Source: Thermomicrobiales bacterium (GTDB lineage Bacteria > Chloroflexota > Chloroflexia > Thermomicrobiales > UBA6265). From it: DNA of 64,000 nt. Location: positions 219,969 to 283,968 of the forward strand of contig JAHBVL010000005.1 in NCBI GenBank assembly GCA_019637585.1. The letters are read 5' to 3'. Below, in pieces: positions 34,409 through 44,035 of the stretch (positions within the stretch are counted from its first letter, which is position 1; each line of letters starts with the position of its first letter). The notes below the pieces were generated by a model, which had not been told where the DNA came from, did not search any database, and was given only the letters and a program-made list of their open reading frames with translations. Position numbers and translations under genes: made by a program.

Positions 34409-36553
34409 GTGTCGATTGCTCCTTTCCAGACTGCCGTCCCCTCCCGCATCGACGGACTCACAGATCTGGCCCATAACCTCTGGTGGTCCTGGAACCGGGA
34501 GGCCGTCGAGCTCTTCCGGGTTATCGATCCAGCCGGCTGGCTGGCCACCGAACGCAACCCCGTTCGCTTCCTGTTGACCGTGTCTCCCGTCTATCTGGAA
34601 ACGGTCGCCGGCGATCCCGAATACCTGGCCGCGTACGATGCCGTCATGGCGCGCTTTCGCGCCGAAACCAGCGACGACAACAGCGCCACCTGGATCGGCC
34701 AGGATCGCCCGGCGATGGCGGGGAAAACGCTCGGATACCTCTCGGCTGAGTTCGGATTGCACCCGACGCTGCCGATCTATTCCGGTGGTTTGGGCGTTCT
34801 GGCTGGCGACCACATCAAGGCAGCGAGCGATCTCGGACTGAAACTGGTCGGCGTTTCCCTCCTCTACCGGCAGGGATATCTCCGGCAGCGACTCGACGGC
34901 GACGGCTGGCAGCAGGATGTGCCCGGCTCGCTCGTTCCGGAGTTCGAACCGGCCACACCGGTGCTCGGTCCGGATGGATCGCAGCTGCAGGTGGAAGTCG
35001 TTCTGGACAACCCCGATCTGCCGCTGAAGATCGCCATCTGGCAGGTCCTGGTCGGTCGCCAGGTTCTCCTCCTTCTCGATTCTGATGTCGAAGGGAACCC
35101 GGAATGGACGCGCAGCATCGCCTCCCGGCTCTATGGCGGCGACCGCGAACACCGGCTCCGCCAGGAGATCATCCTGGGGATTGCCGGCGTGCGCGCTCTC
35201 CACGCCGCCGGATATGACGTCGACTACTGGCATGGCAATGAGGGGCACGCGGCATTCCATCTCCTGGAACGCTGCCGGATGCTCGTCGCCGAAGGCATGA
35301 CCTTCGAGCAAGCGAGCGAACAGGTCATCTCATCGTCGATTTTCACGACCCACACGCCGGTCGCCGCAGGTCACGATGTCTTTCCCGACGAGATGATCGA
35401 TCGCTACTTCAGCCACTTCTGGCCCCAGCTCGGCATCGATCGCGACTCATTCCTCGCGCTCGGCGCGCATGAGTCGACAGGACCTGGTTTCAATCTGACC
35501 GCGCTCTCATTCCGGTTGTCCGGATACGCCAACGGCGTCAGCAAACTGCATGGCGAAGTCACCCGCACCATGTGGCACGATATGTGGCCCGGCCTGGACG
35601 AAGCAGACGTGCCCGTGTCGTCGGTCACCAATGGCGTCCACATCCCCACCTGGATCGGGCGGCACATGGCCGATCTCTACTTCCAGGAGCTGGGCGACGC
35701 CTGGCGAGCCGATTCCGACAATCAGGAGGTCTGGGACGGCATCCTCGATGTCCCGGACGACGACTTCTGGGCCCGCCGGCGGCGTTCCAAACGGTCGATG
35801 CTTCGCTACATGCGCGACCGGTCACGCGTCCGGTGGCTGGCCAGCCACGACTCGGGAAATGCGTTGATCGGAGCGCCGTTTTTCGAGGAAGGCATTCTGA
35901 CCATCGGCTTCGCCCGCCGGTTTGCCACCTACAAGCGGGCCACCCTTCTCTTCCACAATCCCGAACGCCTCTCGGCGATTCTGACGAATCCCGAATGCCC
36001 GGTGCAGCTGGTTTTCGCCGGCAAAGCGCATCCCGCCGATGAAGGGGGCAAGCGGCTCATTCAGGAGATCGTCTGGAGCACCCGCGATCCCCTCTTCGGC
36101 GGGAGGATCGCCTTCGCCGAGGACTACGACATGCAGCTGGCCAGCTATCTGGTGTCGGGTGTCGATGTCTGGCTGAACAACCCCCGGGCTCCTCTGGAAG
36201 CCAGCGGCACCAGCGGCATGAAAGCCGCGGCCAACGGTGTGCCGAATCTGAGCATTCTCGACGGATGGTGGGCCGAGGGTTGGGTGCCCGGCAACGCGAA
36301 CGGGTGGGGCATCGCGCCCTACGAGCAGGACGACGAGCTGAACGACGGCCTGGAAGCCAATGCGATCTACGATCTACTCGAAAACGAGATCGTGCCTCTC
36401 TACTACCGGCGCGGCGCCGACGGCGTCCCGCACGACTGGATCACCGTGGCCAAGCAATCGATTCGCACGGTGGCTCCCCAGTTCAGCGCTCGCCGCATGC
36501 TCAAGGAGTATGTCGACGATCTCTATGCGCCGGCAGCCGGAGTGGAGCGATAG
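34409..36553 (+). CDS. glgP: Alpha-glucan (glycogen) phosphorylase
   Basis: 714 aa from a GTG with GAGG about 10 bases upstream. This is the short bacterial/archaeal type of GT35, with the N-terminal LTDLAHNLWWSWNREAVELF box, the GYLSAEFGLHPTLPIYSGGLGVLAGDH active-site region, HGNEGHAAFHLLER and the PLP lysine K605 in GTSGMKAAANGVPNLSILDGWW. It releases glucose 1-phosphate from alpha-1,4-glucans with phosphate. No other glycogen gene is adjacent; the following gene is an unrelated membrane-anchored protein. Confidence 0.94.
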   Translation: MSIAPFQTAVPSRIDGLTDLAHNLWWSWNREAVELFRVIDPAGWLATERNPVRFLLTVSPVYLETVAGDPEYLAAYDAVMARFRAETSDDNSATWIGQDRPAMAGKTLGYLSAEFGLHPTLPIYSGGLGVLAGDHIKAASDLGLKLVGVSLLYRQGYLRQRLDGDGWQQDVPGSLVPEFEPATPVLGPDGSQLQVEVVLDNPDLPLKIAIWQVLVGRQVLLLLDSDVEGNPEWTRSIASRLYGGDREHRLRQEIILGIAGVRALHAAGYDVDYWHGNEGHAAFHLLERCRMLVAEGMTFEQASEQVISSSIFTTHTPVAAGHDVFPDEMIDRYFSHFWPQLGIDRDSFLALGAHESTGPGFNLTALSFRLSGYANGVSKLHGEVTRTMWHDMWPGLDEADVPVSSVTNGVHIPTWIGRHMADLYFQELGDAWRADSDNQEVWDGILDVPDDDFWARRRRSKRSMLRYMRDRSRVRWLASHDSGNALIGAPFFEEGILTIGFARRFATYKRATLLFHNPERLSAILTNPECPVQLVFAGKAHPADEGGKRLIQEIVWSTRDPLFGGRIAFAEDYDMQLASYLVSGVDVWLNNPRAPLEASGTSGMKAAANGVPNLSILDGWWAEGWVPGNANGWGIAPYEQDDELNDGLEANAIYDLLENEIVPLYYRRGADGVPHDWITVAKQSIRTVAPQFSARRMLKEYVDDLYAPAAGVER

Positions 36554-36586
36554 ACCAGTGCAGCGGCAGATTCCGGTGGTGCGCAC

Positions 36587-37369
36587 ATGACCCGGCAAGC
36601 CCATGGCCGGCATCCGGTAATCGCCGTGACCATTGCCGCGGTGCTGCTGCTGACCGTCGGCGGCTTGTGGCTGCTGGCGCGGGATGCGCCATCCTCCGCT
36701 ACGGGAGAGATCAACGACGTACCGGGTATCGCCATCACCCCCGCGCAGGGATGTGCGAATTTCGCTCGCTACTGGCTGGACGAAACCTCCGTCGACATCG
36801 ACGCCGCGGTGCTGGAAGGCTTCACCAACTGCCGCCTGGGAGCCGACGGCGCGTGGTATACGCTCGCTGAGCTCCCGGAAGAGCGGAACACGAATCCTCC
36901 CACGATCGATCCCGCCCAGGAAGCAGCGGCAAATGAGCTGCGGGCCCGCATCATCGCCGATCTGGGCACACTCCAGCAGAGCTTCACCGAACGGATGATG
37001 CAGGAGCTGGGCAAGGTCTACAGCGATCGATCCAATCCGGTCATCGGCAGAACGCAGGAGGGGGTCTCGGTCTCCAATGTCCGTACGCGCTATGCCCGGA
37101 TCATCAACGGCATGATGCTCGATCCCAGCCACGATGCGCTGACCGGCTATGTCACCTGGATGATGCAGACCCGCATGGATGCCTACGGCATCTTTCGCCG
37201 GGCCTGCCTCGACGACGGCACGATCTTTCTGCGGCAGCCCTGTACCGGGATGGAAGACAATCTCAGTATCCGATACGCTCCCTGGTACTGGGAGCTGGCC
37301 AGCGAAGAATGGCTGGACGCCTATCTGCATCATCTCTACGGCGAGCCGGACGCGACACCCGCGTCCTGA
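36587..37369 (+). CDS. Membrane-anchored protein of unknown function
   Basis: 260 aa, not recognised. One N-terminal hydrophobic helix (about 10-31, VIAVTIAAVLLLTVGGLWLLA) after a short basic start places the rest outside the cytoplasm, as a signal anchor or uncleaved signal. The outer part is helical and has four Cys (QGCANF, TNCRLG, RACLDDG, QPCTGM) that could form two disulfides. The frame closes 27 bases before the biotin carboxylase GTG. Confidence 0.7.
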   Translation: MTRQAHGRHPVIAVTIAAVLLLTVGGLWLLARDAPSSATGEINDVPGIAITPAQGCANFARYWLDETSVDIDAAVLEGFTNCRLGADGAWYTLAELPEERNTNPPTIDPAQEAAANELRARIIADLGTLQQSFTERMMQELGKVYSDRSNPVIGRTQEGVSVSNVRTRYARIINGMMLDPSHDALTGYVTWMMQTRMDAYGIFRRACLDDGTIFLRQPCTGMEDNLSIRYAPWYWELASEEWLDAYLHHLYGEPDATPAS

Positions 37370-37396
37370 CCGTTATCTTCGGGGAGAACGACCCGC

Positions 37397-39166
37397 GTGG
37401 CCGACCGACAACCGCCGTTCGAACGACTCGTCATCGCCAACCGGGGCGAAATCGCGGTGCGGGTGCTCCGGGCTTGCCGTGAGCTCGGCATCTCTCCGAT
37501 CGCTGTCTACGGCCCCGGCGAAGAAAACGCGCTTAACGTTCGGATGGCCGACGACGCCTACCGGTTGGAAGCATCCGACCGCCTCCCCTATCTGAATGGC
37601 AACGCCATCATCGAGATCGCTCAGAGATCCGGCGCTGGAGCCATTCATCCCGGCTACGGTTTTCTGGCCGAGAACGCCACCTTTGCCGAGTCGTGCGCTC
37701 TGGCGGGCATCGCCTTTGTCGGACCGGGAGCGGAGGCGATCCGGCAGATGGGGGACAAAATCGTCGCCCGGTCGATCGCCACGTCGGCCGGCGTGCCCGT
37801 CGTGCCAGGCACCGATGGACCACTCGACTCGCCGGAAGCGGCCCAGGCATGGGCCGGCGAACATGGCTATCCCATCGCCGTCAAAGCAGCTGCCGGTGGA
37901 GGTGGTCGCGGATTCCGCGTGGCTCATAGTCCGGACGAGCTCGCCGACGCCTTTCTGGGCAGCGCCGGAGAAGCCGAGCGGTACTTCGCCAATCCTGTTG
38001 TCTATCTCGAACGCTATCTCGTGCGGCCCCGGCATATCGAGGTACAGCTCTTCGCGGACAACCATGGCAATGTCGTCTGGCTGGGCGAGCGTGACTGCTC
38101 GGTGCAGCGTCGCCATCAGAAACTGATCGAGGAAACCCCGTCCACGTTTATCGACGCAGCGCTACGCACGAGACTCGGCGAATCCGCCGCCGCTCTGGCC
38201 CGGACGGTTGGGTACTCGGGAGCCGGAACCGTCGAGTTCATGGTCACCGAAGACCGTGATTTCTACTTCCTGGAGATGAACACCCGCATCCAGGTCGAAC
38301 ACACCATCACCGAGGAAGTGACTGGTTTCGATTTGGTCAAAGAGCAGATCAGCGTCGCCGCCGGCGAGAAACTGTCGTTTACGCAAGACGACATCGCGCC
38401 ACGCGGCCACGCCATTCAATGCCGGATCAATGCCGAAGACGCCGGCGCTGGTTTCCAGCCGGTGCCGGGTACGCTCACCGCTTTGCGCTGGCCCTCCGGA
38501 CCCGGCATCCGCGTCGACACGGCGATGGAAGCGGGAGCGTCGATTCTGCCCGCCTACGACTCCTTGATCGCCAAGCTGGTGGCTCATGGCAGGGATCGCC
38601 AAGAGGCAACCGCCCGGATGCTGCAGGCGTTGCGCGAGTTCCATATCGAAGGGGTGCCCACCACCATCCCATTCCACGCCAGGGTCCTGGAGACCGCATC
38701 ATTCGCCAATGGCGACGTCACCACCGCGTTTCTGCCGGAACATCCCGAAGTCATTCCTCCCGCTTCGACCGCGCCGGTCTCCAGTCCGGAGCAATCAGCG
38801 ACGGAGGCCGCCGAATATCTCATCGAGGTCAACGGGCGGCGCCTCTCAGTGCGGGTCAGTGGCGACGGTCTTCAACCAGCCCCTTCGAAAGCCAATGGCC
38901 CGAAAGCGGCCCCTCCCTCCCGGGCTCGCGGCGCCTCCGGCGGCGGGGGCAACAGCAAAGAGGTCGTCAGTCCGCTGCAGGGCACGATCCTGCGGGTCGC
39001 CGTCGAAGCAGGCAGCGCGGTCGATACCGGTGACCTGCTCTGTGTGGTCGAAGCGATGAAGATGGAAAACGAGATCACCGCCCAGCGGGCGGGGGAGATC
39101 GCTTCCGTCGACGCCACCCCCGGCGCCACGGTTTCCGTCGGAAGTGTGCTCCTCCGGTATGTCTGA
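37397..39166 (+). CDS. Biotin carboxylase fused to BCCP (acyl-CoA carboxylase alpha subunit)
   Basis: 589 aa. Residues about 8-450 form a biotin carboxylase: LVIANRGEIAVRVLRA, the ATP-grasp loop AAAGGGGRGF, ERYLVRPRHIEVQLFAD, ERDCSVQRRHQKLIEE and FLEMNTRIQVEHTITE. A Pro/Ala linker leads to a biotinyl domain with EAMKMEN, biotin lysine K555. The subunit carboxylates its own biotin for transfer by a separate carboxyltransferase, as in acetyl- or propionyl-CoA carboxylases. No carboxyltransferase gene is in the window. The start is a GTG with GGGGAG upstream. The 3' end overlaps rsmH by 8 bases, so it may be co-transcribed with the wall cluster. Confidence 0.9.
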   Translation: MADRQPPFERLVIANRGEIAVRVLRACRELGISPIAVYGPGEENALNVRMADDAYRLEASDRLPYLNGNAIIEIAQRSGAGAIHPGYGFLAENATFAESCALAGIAFVGPGAEAIRQMGDKIVARSIATSAGVPVVPGTDGPLDSPEAAQAWAGEHGYPIAVKAAAGGGGRGFRVAHSPDELADAFLGSAGEAERYFANPVVYLERYLVRPRHIEVQLFADNHGNVVWLGERDCSVQRRHQKLIEETPSTFIDAALRTRLGESAAALARTVGYSGAGTVEFMVTEDRDFYFLEMNTRIQVEHTITEEVTGFDLVKEQISVAAGEKLSFTQDDIAPRGHAIQCRINAEDAGAGFQPVPGTLTALRWPSGPGIRVDTAMEAGASILPAYDSLIAKLVAHGRDRQEATARMLQALREFHIEGVPTTIPFHARVLETASFANGDVTTAFLPEHPEVIPPASTAPVSSPEQSATEAAEYLIEVNGRRLSVRVSGDGLQPAPSKANGPKAAPPSRARGASGGGGNSKEVVSPLQGTILRVAVEAGSAVDTGDLLCVVEAMKMENEITAQRAGEIASVDATPGATVSVGSVLLRYV

Positions 39167-40127
39167 AACTGCCGTTCAGCATCTTCCGGTGTTGTTGAAC
39201 GAAGCCGTCGACGCGCTTGCGCCGCGAGATGGTGGCCGGTACATCGACGGCACATTCGGGGGCGGCGGTCACACCCGCTCCATCCTGGACCGTTCGGCGC
39301 CCGGTGGACAGGTGCTGGCGTTCGACCGCGATCCCGAGGCCATCGAACGAGCCCGGCAGCTATCACAGACGCCTTCGTACCAGGACAGGCTAGCCTTTGT
39401 CCACGCCAGTTTTGGCGAATTGCGGACGATCGCGCCGAGCTTTGGATTCGCGCCAGCCGATGGCATTCTGCTCGACCTCGGACTCTCCTCATTCCAGCTC
39501 GATGCCCCTGGCCGCGGTTTCGCGTTCGGCCTCGATGGCCCGCTCGATATGCGGTTCGATACCTCGACCGGACCGAGCGCAGCCGATCTTGTGAACACCC
39601 TGGACGAGGAGGAGATCGCCCGGATCATCTGGCAGTTCGGGGAAGACCGAAACTCGCGCCGCATCGCGGCGGCGATCATGCGGGCGCGGTCGTCCGCTCC
39701 GATCGAAACGACGCCTCGTCTGGCATCGATCGTCGAACAAGCGGTCGGCGGGAGACGCGGCGCTCCGACCCATCCCGCCACCAGGACATTTCAGGCTCTG
39801 CGCATTGCCGTCAACGAGGAGCTGGAAACGCTTGCCTCGGTCCTCCCCGATGCTGTCGCCACCCTGGCGCCAGGTGGCAGATTGGTCGTCATCGCTTTTC
39901 ATTCGCTGGAAGACCGCATCGTCAAACAGTTCCTGAAACGTGAATCGACCCAGTGTCTCTGTCCGCCCGAGCAACCGGTCTGCACCTGTCGTCACGAAGC
40001 GTCACTTGCGCTCGTGGGCAAAGCCATCAAATCAGGCCACGATGAAATCGCGCGAAATCCCCGCAGCAGGAGCGCCATCATGCGGGTGGCGACCCGGCTC
40101 CCCGCGTCTGTGAGCACTGCCGCATGA
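39159..40127 (+). CDS. rsmH: 16S rRNA m4C1402 N4-methyltransferase
   Basis: 322 aa. RsmH (MraW) methylates N4 of C1402 in the P site of 16S rRNA. HLPVLLNEAVDAL, YIDGTFGGGGHTRSIL, FDRDPEAI, DGILLDLGLSSFQLD, RGFAFGLDGPLDMRFD and IAFHSLEDRIVKQFLK are all diagnostic. It opens the dcw block here, although mraZ is absent. The ATG lies inside the end of the carboxylase gene and the stop overlaps the murF ATG (ATGA). Confidence 0.95.
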   Translation: MSETAVQHLPVLLNEAVDALAPRDGGRYIDGTFGGGGHTRSILDRSAPGGQVLAFDRDPEAIERARQLSQTPSYQDRLAFVHASFGELRTIAPSFGFAPADGILLDLGLSSFQLDAPGRGFAFGLDGPLDMRFDTSTGPSAADLVNTLDEEEIARIIWQFGEDRNSRRIAAAIMRARSSAPIETTPRLASIVEQAVGGRRGAPTHPATRTFQALRIAVNEELETLASVLPDAVATLAPGGRLVVIAFHSLEDRIVKQFLKRESTQCLCPPEQPVCTCRHEASLALVGKAIKSGHDEIARNPRSRSAIMRVATRLPASVSTAA

Positions 40128-41569
40128 GCACCGAGTTCTCCCCGCAGCAACCGATCACGTTGACCGAGATCCTGACCGCAACCAATGCCGGGATCATCGG
40201 TGATCTCGCGGAAGGAACCACCTTTCGCTGGATCGAGCGCAACTCCCGCTCGATCGCGCCGGGAGATCTCTTCATCGCGGTCAAAGGCGAGCGATTCGAC
40301 GGTCACGCCTTCGTCGATCATGCCGCCGGCCAGGGAGCGTCAGCCGCGCTGGTGTCGCGCAGCTGGACCGACGAGCGCTCGGGCCCGGCTCCTCTTCCCC
40401 TGCTGGTCGTCGACGACCCCGTGCTGGCCCTGCAACAGGTTGCGGCGGCGCGACGTCAGTCGATGCCATTGACGGTGATCGGTGTGACCGGCAGTCTGGG
40501 CAAAACGAGCACAAAAGAGAGCATTGCCGCGGCACTCTCCCCCGCTCGCCGCGTCTATCGCAGTCCGGGCAATATGAACAGCGAGATCGGTCTGCCTCTC
40601 TCCCTGCTGGAGATTCCAGTCGATACCGACGTAGCGGTGCTGGAGATGGGCGGCGCCTACGCATTGGGGGAACTGGCCCTGTTGGCAGGGATCGGCAAAC
40701 CACAGATCGGCGTGGTAACCAACGTCATGCCGATCCACCTCGAGCGTATGGGCACGATCGAGGCGATTGCTGAAACAAAAACGGAGCTCGTCGCAGCGCT
40801 TCCCGCCGACGGGTTCGCCATTCTCAATGTGGCCAATCCGTGGGTTGCGGCAATGGCCGAACGGAGCGATGCGACCGTTCTCTCCTACGCCATCGAGCAT
40901 CCGGCAATGGTCATGGGCTCCGATGTGCGGACATTCGGGCTCGATGGCATTGCCTTCCAGCTGGAAGGAGAAGCGGGTTCGCGCCGGCTTGCCCTGCCGA
41001 TGGCCGGGGTGCACTCAGCGGAACTGGCTCTCGCCGCCATCTGCGCCGGTTTGGCCACCGGTGTCTCCGTCGATCAGGTGATCGACGGCCTTTCCCGGCC
41101 GGGCGTCCAGGTGAGGTTGGTACCGATGCCGGGTCCCAACGGTTCGCGGCTGATCGACGACACCTACAACGCCAGCGCCCCGTCAGTCCTGTCCGCCTTG
41201 CGCCTGCTTCAGGAAATCCCCGCCAGTCGCCGCATTGCCGTTCTCGGCGATATGCGGGAGTTGGGCGACGAAACCGCGGCCCAGCATGAAGCGGTCGGCT
41301 CTGCTGTCGCTGGGGTTGCTGACCTCCTGTTCACCTTCGGCGATATGGCTCGCCAGATCGCCGCTTCGGCACGCGACCGTGCAGTCGACGCCAACGGGCC
41401 GGACGTGACATCATTCGGGGTCGATCAGCGCGACGCGCTCACCAGCGCTCTTCTCGCGGAGTTGCGCCCAGGCGATGTGGCGTTGCTCAAGGGATCGCGC
41501 GGCCTGGAGATGGAGACAATCGTGGCGAGTCTACGAAACGCGGTCGCGGACTCACCCGCAGACGCATGA
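40124..41569 (+). CDS. murF: UDP-MurNAc-tripeptide-D-Ala-D-Ala ligase
   Basis: 481 aa. MurF adds D-Ala-D-Ala to the UDP-MurNAc tripeptide. The N-terminal substrate domain (NSRSIAPGDLFIAVKGERFDGHAFV), the P-loop GVTGSLGKTSTKE, NMNSEIGLPLSLL, the AVLEMG box and DDTYNASAPSVLSAL are present. Both ends overlap neighbours by ATGA, giving strong translational coupling. The normal upstream partner murE is not in this cluster. Confidence 0.95.
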   Translation: MSTEFSPQQPITLTEILTATNAGIIGDLAEGTTFRWIERNSRSIAPGDLFIAVKGERFDGHAFVDHAAGQGASAALVSRSWTDERSGPAPLPLLVVDDPVLALQQVAAARRQSMPLTVIGVTGSLGKTSTKESIAAALSPARRVYRSPGNMNSEIGLPLSLLEIPVDTDVAVLEMGGAYALGELALLAGIGKPQIGVVTNVMPIHLERMGTIEAIAETKTELVAALPADGFAILNVANPWVAAMAERSDATVLSYAIEHPAMVMGSDVRTFGLDGIAFQLEGEAGSRRLALPMAGVHSAELALAAICAGLATGVSVDQVIDGLSRPGVQVRLVPMPGPNGSRLIDDTYNASAPSVLSALRLLQEIPASRRIAVLGDMRELGDETAAQHEAVGSAVAGVADLLFTFGDMARQIAASARDRAVDANGPDVTSFGVDQRDALTSALLAELRPGDVALLKGSRGLEMETIVASLRNAVADSPADA

Positions 41570-42618
41570 TCGATTCTTCCACATACACCCTTTCGGCAAT
41601 CGCGCCGCTGATATTCAGCGTGATGCCGGAAGACCCCAACCAGAATCTGGCCGTCTCCATGGCGCTGGCTGGTTTGGCGTTCATCGTCACCCTCATCATT
41701 GGCCGACCGATCGTAACGCTCCTGCGCGCAAAAAAAGCCGGCAAACAGATCCGCGCCGAAGGCCCCCAGAGCCACATGGTCAAGATGGGCACGCCGACCA
41801 TGGGCGGCATCATGATCTCCACCACGGTGGTGTTGTTGACCGTGGTGTTCAACCTGGCCGGGCGGCTCTCGATGCTCCTGCCGGTCGGTATTCTGGTGGC
41901 GACAGCGATTCTCGGCGCAATCGACGATCGGCAGAGTTTCGTCGGCGCCACCAAGCACGGTATGAGCGCCCGCCACAAGTTCAGCTGGCAGCTGGCGATC
42001 GCCACGGTGGCGGCGGTCATCCTCTACCTTCCCGATCCGTACGGATTGGGGCTCCATCACATCTATATTCCGTTCATGGGCCGCTACAGCATCGGGCTGC
42101 TCTACATTCCGATCGCCATTCTCACCATCGTGGCCATGTCCAACGGGGTCAATCTCTCCGACGGGCTCGATGCGCTGGCGGGCGGTTTGACCGCGATTGC
42201 CTTTGTCGCCATCGGCGTCATCGCCTATCAACAAGGCCAGCTCGGCGTCGTCACGCTCTCCTTCACGATGGTCGGCGCACTGCTGGGTTTTCTCTGGTTC
42301 AACGCCCATCCGGCCCAGGTCTTTATGGGAGATACCGGGGCCCTGGCGCTCGGAGCGACCATGGCCGTTGCGGCGTTCATGACCGGCCAATGGCTCCTCC
42401 TGCCCATCGTCGGCGTTGTCTTCGTCGCCGAAACCCTTTCGGTCATCATCCAGGTGCTCTACTTCCGCTTCAGCGGCGGAAAGCGAATCTTTCGGATGAC
42501 CCCCCTGCACCATCATTTCGAGATGCAGGAAGGCTGGTCCGAAACCCAGGTGACGCTGCGCTTCTGGATCTTTGGCATGATGGCCGGGTTGGTCGGCGTC
42601 GCGCTCGCGCTCCTCTAG
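41566..42618 (+). CDS. mraY: Phospho-MurNAc-pentapeptide translocase
   Basis: 350 aa with about ten membrane helices. MraY moves phospho-MurNAc-pentapeptide to undecaprenyl phosphate, making lipid I. The catalytic signatures GTPTMGGIMI, AIDDRQSF, MSNGVNLSDGLDALAGG, FMGDTGALALG and the HHHFE in TPLHHHFEMQEGWSE are intact. The N-terminus (MIDSSTYTLSAI) is slightly longer than typical. ATG overlaps the murF TGA. Confidence 0.95.
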   Translation: MIDSSTYTLSAIAPLIFSVMPEDPNQNLAVSMALAGLAFIVTLIIGRPIVTLLRAKKAGKQIRAEGPQSHMVKMGTPTMGGIMISTTVVLLTVVFNLAGRLSMLLPVGILVATAILGAIDDRQSFVGATKHGMSARHKFSWQLAIATVAAVILYLPDPYGLGLHHIYIPFMGRYSIGLLYIPIAILTIVAMSNGVNLSDGLDALAGGLTAIAFVAIGVIAYQQGQLGVVTLSFTMVGALLGFLWFNAHPAQVFMGDTGALALGATMAVAAFMTGQWLLLPIVGVVFVAETLSVIIQVLYFRFSGGKRIFRMTPLHHHFEMQEGWSETQVTLRFWIFGMMAGLVGVALALL

Positions 42619-42634
42619 TTCCGAGGTTTCCCCC

Positions 42635-44035
42635 GTGTTCGACATCTCCGGCAAACGCGTAACCGTCATGGGGCTGGGCACCCGCGGCGGCGGCCTTGGG
42701 GTGGCGACCTACCTCTCCACCCATGGCGCCATCGTCACCGTCACCGACAACCGCACCACCGATCAGCTCCAGGAGCCGATCGCGTCACTGGCCGGATTGC
42801 CGATCGCCTATTCGCTGGGTGGTCATCAGGAGCGGGATTTCACCTCGGAAAATGCGGACATCGTGATCCGCAACCCGGCGGTCCGCAGAAATTCCCCATG
42901 GCTCGAGCTGGCCCGAACATCGGGTGTCGCGGTCGAGATGGAGATGTCCCTCTTCCTGCGACGTTGCCCGGCGCCGGTCATCGGGATCACCGGCACGAAA
43001 GGGAAATCGACGACATCGGCGCTCGCCGGCGAAATGCTCAAAGCGTGGCGGCCCGATGCGGTGGTCGCTGGCAACATGGGTATCTCGGCCGTGGCCCATC
43101 TCGATGCCATCGCCGCCGACACCCCCGTTCTGCTGGAGATCTCCAGCTGGCAGCTGGAAGGTCTGGACGAACATGGTCTGGCGTCGCACATCGGGGTGCT
43201 GACCAACATCTCGCAGGATCATCTCGACGCCTACGACACGTTCGATGACTACGCCGACTGCAAGCGCAGCATCGCCCATCACATGAAAGAAATCGATTAT
43301 CTCATCGTCAACAGCGACGACCCAGAGGCCATGAAAGCGATCGCTTTGACCGAAGCCCGGATCATCCGCTTCTCCTCCGTCGATCCAGAGGCCGACGTCG
43401 TTGCCCTCGACCGTGAGGTGCGCTGGAATCTGGACGGTCGCTCGGGCGCGATCGCGCTTCCCGACCGGCCTCACTATCGAGGCGCGCCACTGCGCGCCAA
43501 TGTAGCTGCCGCGGTCGCCGCGGCGATGGTGCGCGGCGCTCCAGTCGAAGCGATCGAACAGGGACTGGCGGCATTTCAGGGAGTGGCGAACCGTTCCGAG
43601 TTCGTGGCCACGATCGACGGGGTCGACTACATCAACGACACTGCGGCAACGGCTCCGGCCGCGGCCACCGCGGCGCTGGCCGCTCTGCAGGGAAGAACCG
43701 CTCACGTTCTGGCGGGTGGCAGCGACAAGAAATCGGACCTGACCCCGCTCGCCGGCGCGCTCGCGGCCTCCGCGGCGACCGTCACGTTGCTCGACGGCAC
43801 CGCCACGCCGGCGCTCGAGGCCTTGCTGCGGAAAAGCGGTACGTCGATCACCGGCGTCTTCGGTTCCATGGCCGAAGCCGTTCATGCGGCTCGCGCGGTC
43901 GCGTCACCGGGCGATGTCGTTCTCCTCTCTCCCGGTTGCGCGTCGTTTGGTCTCTTTCGCGACGAATTCGACCGGGGCGAACAGTTCCGTCAGGCGGTTC
44001 GGTCGCTGGTTCCAACCGAGGAGGCTCGCTCATGA
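42635..44035 (+). CDS. murD: UDP-MurNAc-L-Ala:D-Glu ligase
   Basis: 466 aa from a GTG with GAGG upstream. MurD adds D-Glu to UDP-MurNAc-L-Ala. Motifs: GLGTRGGGLGVATYL at the nucleotide-binding N-terminus, P-loop GITGTKGKSTTSAL, LEISSWQLEGL, LTNISQDHLDAYDTFDDY, and the C-terminal YINDTAATAPAAATAAL and AGGSDKKSDL. Its stop overlaps the murC ATG, with no ftsW or murG in between as many bacteria have. Confidence 0.94.
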   Translation: MFDISGKRVTVMGLGTRGGGLGVATYLSTHGAIVTVTDNRTTDQLQEPIASLAGLPIAYSLGGHQERDFTSENADIVIRNPAVRRNSPWLELARTSGVAVEMEMSLFLRRCPAPVIGITGTKGKSTTSALAGEMLKAWRPDAVVAGNMGISAVAHLDAIAADTPVLLEISSWQLEGLDEHGLASHIGVLTNISQDHLDAYDTFDDYADCKRSIAHHMKEIDYLIVNSDDPEAMKAIALTEARIIRFSSVDPEADVVALDREVRWNLDGRSGAIALPDRPHYRGAPLRANVAAAVAAAMVRGAPVEAIEQGLAAFQGVANRSEFVATIDGVDYINDTAATAPAAATAALAALQGRTAHVLAGGSDKKSDLTPLAGALAASAATVTLLDGTATPALEALLRKSGTSITGVFGSMAEAVHAARAVASPGDVVLLSPGCASFGLFRDEFDRGEQFRQAVRSLVPTEEARS